Source of the DNA: Lathyrus oleraceus
Taxonomy: Eukaryota; Streptophyta; Magnoliopsida; Fabales; Fabaceae
NCBI RefSeq assembly: GCF_024323335.1
Contig: NC_066583.1
Location: forward strand, 278,151,910-278,215,909
Reading direction: 5' to 3'
Length of the DNA stretch: 64,000 nt
Shown here: positions 55,001 through 64,000 of the stretch, piece after piece
Layout of the letters: each line of letters starts with the position of its first letter
How positions within the stretch are numbered: position 1 is the first letter of the stretch
The notes under the pieces: model-generated
Seen by the model: only the letters and a program-made list of their open reading frames with translations
Told to the model about the DNA's origin: nothing
The model's database searches: none
Translations under genes and position numbers: made by a program

Positions 55001-57481
55001 TTCCAGGAAAAATCACAAGCAAACTAGACATCCCTAAGTATTAGCATGCAAAAATCCAGAGCAATTGGTATAGCATAAGCATGGAAAATAAAATCAGGAA
55101 CATGCACAAGACATGGTGTGACATACATTGTCACACCTCCAAAGATTACATCATATCTCACAATCCAGAAATGCAAAATTAGCAGACCATATACCAAAAT
55201 GACCAGGAATGAGTCTAGATCATGCATATAATATTTCAAGCATTTTGGAGCAAGCATCAAGATTTCATGAATGAAATGGCAAAACATATGCAAAAAACAT
55301 ACATGAACAAAGACATTAGACCAAAATAAAAACCAGCCGTGCACAACTTGTGTTATCATACCTATAAAAAACTAGATGAAAAATGGAGATGAATGCAAAA
55401 ATTCCCAACCAATTTGGATGCTCCATGAATTATTTATGATTTTTTGAAGTTTCATGATAAAATGAAATAAACATTTAAGAAAATAAAATGAAATAAATGG
55501 CGCAATGGCATTGTTGTAATTACAGCGCTCACTTAATGAAACACTGCGTTTCATTAAGTGAGGTGTCACGCGGCTATTGGTGGCATGGTGGAAAAACAGC
55601 GAAGCGCATGCAAAGCCAAGCGAAATGGATCGAAACACAATCTGGAAAAGAAAATTTGAAGAACTCATCGTGTTCTTCAGCATTCATCATCATCAAGAAC
55701 ACATTCACACAGAAATTGGCAAATCATACATGGATCGATTCGTCTTTCGACATAGATCAACAATCTAACATTCATTTAACCTAATTCTAATCATGGCAAA
55801 AGAATCGATTGAAATAAGTTTTGCAATCCAAAATTCAAATCCAGATATCTTCATCAATAATCAATGAATTTGCACGATTCAAGTTGCAGTGTGTTCTACT
55901 AACTAAGATCTACCTAAACCACATGCTAATTTCAAGAATCGGAAGATTTGGATTCCTACCTCTTGAAGATGCAGCTCTTGATTTCGCGCGAATCAAGCTT
56001 CCAATTGCCAAAATAGATGACCTATGGTGTTGTGGAAGATGAATGGAAGTGATAATTCAGCTCAGCAATGCTTGAATCCAGTGAAATTCGCAACTGCCAT
56101 GGGAACCTTCGATGTGCAACAGTGATGGTTTAGCAAGGTTCTTCGTGATTTCTCCTTCAACAGTTGTCCAATAGTACCTGCAAGTGAAGATCAACACGAG
56201 AGAAAGCACAAGGAATGAAGAATTTTGAAGAACCAAGTGAAAAAAGTTTGGAAAATTTTGAGAGAATTTAGAGAATTTTTGATTTGGCTATGAGATTGTG
56301 ATTGTTGATCCCAATTTTCTGTTATGATTAGGACTATATAGTCCTGTTAATCCAACTTCTTAATCATGATTAAGACAAACCAAATGGATTAGTGAAAATG
56401 AGCTTTATGTCATGTTGGCCAAAATGCCCTTATGCATGCATGGCAATGGAATAGTACTGAATTTTCACTTGGGACAAATTTTAAAACCTGTTTGGAGGCA
56501 AATGTGATTAATTGGAAGTGAAAAAAAATGCATAAATTTCAAAATCACTTTTTCCCTCCAAAAATCCAAATTAATTCACTTGAAAAATGGACTTTTTGTA
56601 TGATGATTTTTGATGAAATGTGATGATTGATTATGATAAAGCATGTCAAATGGAGTTTGCTCAAAAAAGAATCACTCAAATTGGCCAAATGGTTTGAAAG
56701 TTATGCCTCCTTGAAGTTCAACTTTTCTTGAAAATGATTTGATCATAACTTGTCAACCACACATGAGAAATGAGTGTTCTTAGACTTTTTGGAAAGGCAA
56801 GAGCAAGATCTTCAACTTTCATGTTGGACAAATTTTTATTTGAAGCTTTCTTGATGATGTAAATTTGAGGAGAAGAACTTTCCATTTTTGGCAGTTGAAA
56901 ATTACAGGTCATTACTATTTTGGGAAACTTTTTGTCTGACCTCCAATTCCTCAATGATGATGTTTGACATGTTATATGAGGCATGTATGGACATGAATGA
57001 GACCTTTCCATCCATCTCACACCTTCAAATCCCTGATTAAATGCACAGTTGACCACAATTGACTTTGTTAGGGTTTTGGTTGACTGAACCATGTTCTAAT
57101 GACTTTCAAGCCTCTTTCTCTTGAGATCTTGATACCAAATGATACCATAACTCATATGAATCTCTTATGAATGACCATGGTGCCCAAATTCTTCAAGAAT
57201 GGCCACCATCCATTGCTCAATGACTTACTTGATTGATTGACTGTTGATTGCTTCAGCTGCAAGTAACAAGGTTAGATGACAATATTTTTGTACTTTTGGG
57301 TTAGTAAACAAATGAAAAGCAATGATATACAAATGCAATACATGCTTAGTGATCAAGAACCACACTCACAATGATAACCCACCCACAAGGAGGAAGGCAA
57401 GGTGCACAATGATCCTTGAGGCAATGATATGATATGATATGATGCCATGAGGGATCTTAGGGAAAAAATTGGGGTCTTACA
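52055..57481 (-). mobile_element. Ogre-type solo LTR, 5427 bp (element B)
   Basis: On the minus strand it runs from TGTAAGACCCCAATTT (57481) to CGCTACA (52055) and is bounded by perfect gccta duplications. No primer site, gag or pol is attached, so it is a solo LTR left by LTR-LTR recombination. The size fits the very long LTRs of legume Ogre elements. It carries an internal tandem repeat (53057-53310) and a GATAT microsatellite near 57427. Its open frames show no gene-like features. Confidence 0.9.
53057..53310 (-). repeat. Tandem repeat inside the solo LTR
   Basis: Two higher-order units about 101 bp apart (53057 and 53158), each made of two related halves of about 50 bp (gataccggatgcc... 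and gatatcggatacc...), followed by a diverged fifth half unit. Confidence 0.88.
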
Positions 57482-58307
57482 GCCTAAATCTCATAAAAAT
57501 TTAGCAAGTTATAGTCCTTGTAAGTTGACCTCCTAACTAGGGCACAAATAAAATGACCTATAATCTTTCACCATAAAAAAATGACTTTCCAAGAAAAACT
57601 AGATCTTGACCTCAACATGAAAGTTGTTTGGAATGTCATAAGTAGTAACTTTGCGCTTGGAATAATTTTCATATGACAAATATTATAGGAGATAGGGTCT
57701 AGGGAACCCCAGTTTTGACCAGTTGACTTTCTCTGCTCAACTTCTTTGAACCAACTTGCAAACTTGAAGTTCTCTTGATCTTTTTGACTCATGGAGGATC
57801 ATATATGCATAAGATGATGTATGATGAAGTATCCCTTGATATATTGGACCAATTTTTGAAGAAACGTGTCGAGGAAGTCACACAAGATACCTAAATGAAT
57901 TAGGGTTTCCAAGGCCAACAAGCTTCAAACTCTTGATGACTTCTTGATCCAAATGATAAATAAAGAACATGGGGATACATATATGATGCCTAGAACCATT
58001 GTGAACCATATATTAATTGATCTCCTTGCACTAAGGGTCTTAAACCCTAGTTTTGAGCTTGATAAGGCATTGGTGGATGCACACACTACCTACAAAAGAA
58101 GTAAAGTTATACATAGACATATTTTTGGTATTTTGGTTAGTTAAACAAAGAAAAAACAAAGTATGGTACAATTAAATATGCTTGGTGATCTATCCCAATG
58201 CAAACCAAATGTATGAGGGGTAAGGAGGATGCCAATGTGTGATCCCAAAGTCAATGCATACGATGAGATAGCATGAGGGATCTTAGGGTCAAATTTGGGG
58301 TCTTACA
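57482..58307 (-). mobile_element. Ogre-type 3' LTR, proximal part (element A)
   Basis: Begins TGTAAGACCCCAAATTTG at 58307 directly after the polypurine tract and continues to the gccta target at 57482, where the solo LTR was inserted. Confidence 0.85.
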
Positions 58308-58320
58308 ACTGCCCCTATTT
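58308..58320 (-). other. Polypurine tract of Ogre element A
   Basis: AAATAGGGGCAGT on the minus strand, abutting the TGTAAGACC LTR start. Confidence 0.8.
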
Positions 58321-61300
58321 AAGAACATTCTTACTGAGGATGTGAAGGTTAAAATCTTCGTATCAACTCAGTAAAATGGACTTAAATAACAATATATAGA
58401 AACAAATTTTGGTCCCTAAGAGACCTCATGCTGCATATGATATGAAAAATAATTTTTGTGGGGAATATATTGCCACAAAGGAAAAGAATTCGGAGAGACT
58501 GAAAGTTCACAAGAGCAGTATGCATTCCGTAAGGAAAACTCACTGAGGAGACAGATACTCTAGGGGGATAACAAGCTATGCGTAGGCCAGGCTACGACTT
58601 GAAAACTGCTGGAGACACAAGAGGTTTTCCATGAAAATAAATCAATGGAAGGACTCAACCTGGGGAAAAGGTTATCTGCAGGGGATGGCGACTTCACTGA
58701 GGAAATACGCGCTTAAACTCAACTAGGGAAGAACAAACTTCAACACAGGAGTAAAAGATATGTATTATCTACTACTAGCTATTGGGTAAGAAGATCAATA
58801 CGCTCGAACAGAGGGACATCCGTTACCGGTTAGGGTAAACATATCAAGGATGACTCGTTGAGGAAAAAGAGGTGTATTCATTACCGGTTACTGGGTAAGA
58901 ATAATCTACTAGGGACAGAAGATCAAATAGGATTTATAACTACCAGTTACTGGGCAGAAGACCAGAGAGAGAGTACCTGTCACTGGTTAAAATGAACATA
59001 TCAAGGATAAACTCAAAGGAAGAATATTTGTCATCGGTTAGGATGAACATATCAAGGATAAACCACTTAAGGGAAAGAGGAAGAATATCCATTACCGGTT
59101 ATGGTAAACATATCAAGGATAGACTACCAGAGAGAAAATAGGAATTATATCTACTAGTTACTGGGTAGAATACCTAAAGAGAGAATATCTGTCATCGGTT
59201 AGAATGAACATATCAAGGATAGACTCAGCAGGGGAAAGTAGGAATTACAACTACCAGTTACTGGTAGAATACCAAAGAGAAGAGAAAATATGTCACCAAT
59301 TAGGATGAACATATCAAGGATAGACTCTCTGAGGAATAAAAGCAAGGATTATAACTACCTTTTTACTGGGTAGAACACCAAAAAGGAAGAGCATTTGTCA
59401 TTGGTTAGGATGAACATATCAAGGATAAACTTACCAGGGAAACGTGAAAACGAATCCACTAGGGAAAATAAAGGAAGTAGATCATATTTTATCGGGTATT
59501 GGGCAAAAGTAATGTACTCAACATCAAGACGAATATTACCAGTTACTGGGTAATAGACTCTTGGAGACCAAAAGATCTATCTAGGTAAGAACTAGAAAGA
59601 AACGGTCAATCAAAGACTCAACCTAATGAGGATATAACTCATGGGGAGTGGTTTCATCCAGATAATAAGCTAGGGAGGAAACTGAAATAATAATCATACA
59701 CGAGGAAATATCTCAGTGGGGAATGAGAAAGGATAAACTCTTTATGTTTAAGGGGCTGACACTCTACAATTGAAGGAGGACGGACATGCCAAATCTACAT
59801 GGGAAAATAATATCACCAAAGTAGGGGATCAGAAGAAAAATCAATGTGATAAGATGCACAATGAAATATCTGATGTTGTGTTATATGCATGTATATACAT
59901 GAGTATGTGATTATGATTATGTTGGCGAAAAACAGCACAAAGGATACAAATGACAAAGATTTGAATCATCAATATAACACTCGGCTAATCTCAACAAGAT
60001 GGAAACACCAACTGGAGAATATGCTAGGGATGAAAATAAATCATCTAGCTCTGAATAAATCAACTCTGGCTGGGGAAGGACATAGAGAACAATGCTTCCA
60101 ATCTATCATAGAAAACTCTATGGGGAGAAGAGAGCATTGTTGAAGGAATGATCAACCAATTAGGTCGAGGATAAGGAAGGATATGCTGAAGATCAAATCA
60201 ACATTGCGGGGAATTTTAAGTCAATACCATGTTAACTGGGAGACAACCTTGCAGGGGATAAAAATCAAATACTGCTCAGAATCAAATATTGTCGGGAAAG
60301 AGGGAACTTCTATCTGAAGATGAACTCCACCAGGGAATACAAGAGATAAAACTCTATATGGGGAATTGAGCAACTGTTGGGGGATGTTGTGACAGAGACT
60401 ATCGCACTCCTCAATGATCATCAAATTCTTCTTGGAAATTGCGAAATAAACCAATTCCAAGGCAAGGATAACCGGATCTAACTCACCTAGGGGAGACACT
60501 ACAGCGGTTATGCAACATAATCGAATGTAATTGGGGATCTAGAAACCTATTAAAGATTCCGGAGTATCCAGGGTACAAATCATCAAGTCACAAATTGGGG
60601 AATGCAAAATATGAATACCTCAACTCGGGAACAAGAATTTGCAAAGGGGGCCAATCAACTTAACTCTACTGGGGATGATAAATTACTCGGGGAGGAACTT
60701 TATCAACCATATTGGGAACCAATGACAAACTGTTGGGGAGGAAAAAGTTACCAAACCAATTATCCAGGGAAGACCAATGATGCTTCTCACTTTAAGACTT
60801 ACCTGTTCTTATATTGTTGTTGACATTCCTTGCTGAAATTGATTATTCTTAAAGTGAATGTTTTTATTATTTTAAGAAAAATAATTATTCATTAATTTAT
60901 TTCAAAATCATCATCATAAAAATTCAATTTTATTTAACAGAAATAAATAAGAGTAAAAATAATTGGATAAAAGCTCAACTTTATTTAATAGAATGGTAAT
61001 CCGCAAATGGCGGGACTCCATGGATCTTTACAAAGTTTGAAAATGGTAATTTACTTGGAAAAGGACTACACTGAGTATAATGATCATTATTCTCCCCACC
61101 AACTTCAAAATCCACCGTGTTCTTGTCTTCGGTTGAGAATGACGAGTCAAAACCAAATGATTGCTTTTCAAAGCTGTTTCCGAGATCAGGAATAACCGGA
61201 TGCAGTTGCTTTCCATAATCCCTAAATTTTGCCTAGATTTCCCCAAGGAGGGGTACTGAATTTACCAGAATAAGTTTTCTATTTTATGTCTCTAACTTTT

Positions 61301-61398
61301 GCCTGGATCTCCCTTTCGGGTTTTCAATCCATCGAGACGCTCATTTTTGCCTAAGCTACCCTTTCGGGTTTTCAACTTAGCGAGTTGTTCTTTTCTTT
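58321..61398 (-). other. Long 3' untranslated region of Ogre element A
   Basis: About 3.1 kb between the pol stop and the polypurine tract with no credible coding. It contains frequent ttcccc motifs on the minus strand and a tandem array at about 58790-59530. Published work on legume Ogre elements describes a long, hypervariable 3' UTR containing tandem repeats. Confidence 0.75.
58790..59530 (-). repeat. Tandem array of about 100-bp units in the Ogre 3' UTR
   Basis: The block aacatatcaagga (plus strand) recurs at 58838, 58995, 59046, 59107, 59207, 59308 and 59413, with spacings of 157, 51, 61, 100, 101 and 105 bp. It alternates with ttactgggtagaa blocks. Full units are about 100 bp and the 51- and 61-bp intervals are truncated units. 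Confidence 0.88.
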
Positions 61399-62752
61399 TT
61401 AGGCGAAGCATTTCTTGACTGCATTGGTATTCATAGGACGCGTGAACTCATTCACCATCCATAGTTGTAAGAATCAAAGCACCATCAGAAAAGTCTCTCT
61501 TAATAACATATGGGCTTTCATAATTAGGAGTCAATTTGTCCATAGCATCAGGTTTGAAAGATAAAATCTTCTTGAGCACGAGGTACCCTTCTCAAAACAC
61601 GCGAGGTTTGACCTTCTTATCAAAAGCTTTCTTCATTCTCTGCTGATATAACTGACCATGACACATGGCAGTCAACCTTTTCTCTTCAATCAAATTCAAC
61701 TGGTCATATCTGGTCTGACACCATTCAGCTTCTGTCAACTTGGCTTCCATCAACACACGCAATAACGGGGTCTCAACCTCCACGGAGAGCACAACTTCTA
61801 TGCCATAAACAAGAGAGAAAGGGGTTGCCCTTTTTGAAGTGCAGATGATTGTACGGTATCCATGCAAAGCAAATGGGAGCATTTCATTCCAAACTTTGTA
61901 TGTCACAGCCATCTTCGAAATGATCTTCTTGATGTTCTTATTTGCAGCTTCAACTACCCCATTAATCTTAGGTCTGTAGGGAGAAGAATTATGATGTGCA
62001 ATCTTGAAGTTTTTGCAAAGAGCTTCCACCATATTATTATTCAAGTTTGATCCATTATTAGTAATGATCTTACTTGGCACACCATAACGACATATAATCT
62101 GATTCTTGATAAATCGGAGCCCCGCCTGCTTGGTCACATTTGCATACGATGTCGCTTCAACCCACTTTGTGAAGTAATCAATAGCCACTAAAATAAAATG
62201 ATGTCCATTTGAAGCTTTGGGCTCAATCATGACAATCATTTCAATTCTCCACGTGGAGAAGGGCCATGGAGAGGAAATGACGTTCAATAGTGTCGGAGGA
62301 ACATGAATCTTATCTGCATAAATTTGACACTTGTGGCATTTCTTCACAAACTTGTAACAGTCAGATTCCATTGTCAGCCAATAGTAACCTGCTCTCAACA
62401 TATTCTTTGCCATAGCATGTCCATTGGAATGAGTACCAAAGGAACCTTCATTGACTTCAGTCATCAATAGGCCTGCTTCGTGTCTATCCACGCATTTGAG
62501 CAAAACCATATCGAAATTTCTCTTATAAAGCACATCACCATTTAGGTAGAAGTTGCTAGCTAATCTTCTCAAAGTCTTCTTATTTTTCAAAGATGCCCCA
62601 GACGGGTAAATATGACTTTGGAGGAAACATTTGATATCAAAATACCAAGGCTTTTCATCTTTGACTTCTTCAATAGCGAATACATGAACTGGCCTATCAA
62701 GATGCATCACAGTCAAATTAAGAAATTCATTCCAAAATTTTACCACAATCAT
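61399..62752 (-). pseudogene. Ogre/Tat-lineage integrase, degenerate
   Basis: The minus-strand frame 62752-61592 holds the zinc-binding region (GHAMAKNMLRAGYYW; CHKCQIYAD) and the integrase core (FILVAIDYFTKWVEA; YGVPSKIITNNGSN; INGVVEAANKNIKK). The first catalytic Asp, normally in a W-x-x-D block before this, reads WRIEMI, and the second reads ITNNGS, so both Asp positions are lost. A stop at 61592 is followed by more C-terminal coding (DKLTPNYESPYVIK) up to a natural-looking stop at 61399-61401. Confidence 0.88.
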
Positions 62753-64000
62753 TTAGGCCAATGTTGCAAGAGCATATGCCATTCAGTTTCATCTCGAGGG
62801 ATATAATGAAACTCAACTTTTGTAAAGAAAGTTGAAATCCTCCTCGCATAGTCTTTATACGGTATCAAACCGGGTTGACTCGTCTCCCATTCACCTTTGA
62901 TCTTATTCACAACCAAAGGTGAATCTTTATAGACGTCAAGATATTTGATTTTGAGATCAATGACCTCTTCAAGCCCCATAATGCAAGCTTCATACTCAGC
63001 CATATTGTTTGTACACTTGAATGTCAATCTTGCTGTAAACGGAAAATGAGTGCCTTGAGGAGTAATAATCACTGCCCCAATTTCATTACCGTACAAATTA
63101 ACAGCTCCATCAAATACCATGTCCCAACCGAAACCAGGTTCTGGCCCTTCTTCAAGCAATGGTTCATCACAATCTTTCATCTTCAAGTACAAAATCTCTT
63201 CATCGGGAAAATCATATTGCACTAATTGATAATCTTCAATAGATTGGTGAGCCAAATGGTCAGCCAAGACACTACCTTTAATAGCCTTTTGAGACCGATA
63301 TTCAATATCATACTCAGATAACAACATCTGCCAACAGGCAATTCTCTCAGTTAAAGCAAACGTCTCAAAGATATACCTGATTGGATCCATTTTGGATATC
63401 AACCAAGTAGTATGATTTAACATATACTGGCGCTGACGTTTAGCAGCCCAAGCCAATGCACAACATGTCTTTTAAAGCATAAAATATTGAGTCTCACAGT
63501 CGGTGAACTTCTTAATGAGGTAGTAAATTGCATACTCTTTCTTTCCAGATTCATCTTGCTGACCAAGAACACATACCATACTCTCTTCAAGCACAGTTAA
63601 ATACATGATCAATGGTCTTCCTTCTCTGGTATGTTGCACCAACATTCTTTAAATCGAAAGGCATCACTCTATAACAGAATGTTCCCTAGGGTGTAATGAA
63701 TACGGTCTTCTCCATATCTTCAGGTGTCATCTTGATTTGATTATAACCGGAAAATTCGTCCATAAATTAAAAGACTTTGAATTTAGTTGTATTGTTTGCC
63801 AACATATCAATGTGTAGTAGAGGAAAATCATATTTCGGACTGGCTTTATTCAAATCTCTATAACCCACACACATGTGGATTTTTCCATCTTTCTTCAGAA
63901 CAGGCACAATATTGGCCACCCATTACGGATATTCGAAGGTAACAAGAAAACCATCATCAATCTGCTTATGCACTTCCTCCTTTATCTTTACTGCCATGTC
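62749..64000 (-). pseudogene. Ogre/Tat-lineage RT, RNase H and second RNase H, deleted; continues past the edge
   Basis: The minus strand from 64000 reads RT fingers (VPVLKKDGKIHMCV), then motif A (FMDEFSGYNQIKM, about 63760), after a stop near 63770. Near 63631 the sequence jumps straight into RNase H (GRPLIMYLTVLEESM), so the palm with its YxDD box is deleted. The open frame 63456-62749 carries the RNase H end (SEYDIEYRSQKAIKGSVLADHLA) and the second, archaeal-like RNase H typical of Tat/Ogre elements (FDGAVNLYGN, NNMAEYEACIMG, VYKDSPLV). A frameshift after HYIPRDE ends it. The 5' part of the element lies right of the window. Confidence 0.88.

Noticed and set aside
49278..57092. Many open frames of 60-124 codons in the Ogre LTRs
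   Set aside because: Low complexity, no domains, and located inside long LTRs whose termini are defined.

Overview
The window is a piece of a large, repeat-packed plant nuclear genome, almost certainly a legume and probably tribe Fabeae (pea, vetch, lentil or relatives). The pointers are Ogre-type Ty3/gypsy elements with LTRs of about 4.5-5.4 kb, an Athila-lineage gypsy element, a SIRE/Maximus-type copia element with an envelope-like gene, and a host gene in the PMT11 family of methyltransferases. Species is inferred from family resemblance; I could not run a search.

Left third (1-25128): three retrotransposons nested in one another on the + strand. The host is a decayed SIRE-type copia element, of which a gag-pol spacer, an envelope-like pseudogene and one LTR remain (19053-25128). 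An Athila-type gypsy element sits in it (LTRs <1-570 and 17607-19047). A Ty1/copia element (2645-10433) in turn sits in the Athila protease region. By eye the Athila LTRs differ at about 27 of 570 sites and the nested copia LTRs at about 35 of 1364, which agrees with the nesting order. The nested copia is flanked by a 224-bp direct duplication of Athila sequence instead of a 5-bp target duplication, and it lacks the first six bases of its left LTR.

Middle (25129-48343): a minus-strand Tat-type gypsy fragment, a Stowaway MITE, a roughly 0.7/0.9-kb tandem duplication, and a minus-strand B3-domain-like gene remnant. Intron 1 of that remnant appears to hold a young copia element (29535-35085, two 486-bp LTRs differing at six sites, all transitions). 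The one clearly intact host gene is the PMT11-like methyltransferase at 37781-41811 (minus strand, nine exons, 670 codons, every splice phase consistent). Beyond it are a Mutator-like MITE with long inverted repeats, diverged repeat fragments and a minus-strand Athila-related LTR.

Right third (48344-64000): a minus-strand Ogre-type gypsy element that runs off the right edge (degenerate pol, tandem-repeat-bearing 3' UTR, polypurine tract, 3' LTR). Its LTR is split by a 5427-bp solo LTR of a related Ogre family with a perfect 5-bp target duplication (gccta).

No CRISPR array, rRNA or tRNA gene was seen. All retrotransposon coding regions carry stops, frameshifts or lost catalytic residues, so none looks autonomous. 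The most novel-looking structures are the two independent arrays of perfect palindromes carried by the Athila and nested copia elements, the 224-bp flanking duplication, the intron-resident copia in the B3-like gene, and the emerging tandem array in the Ogre 3' UTR.
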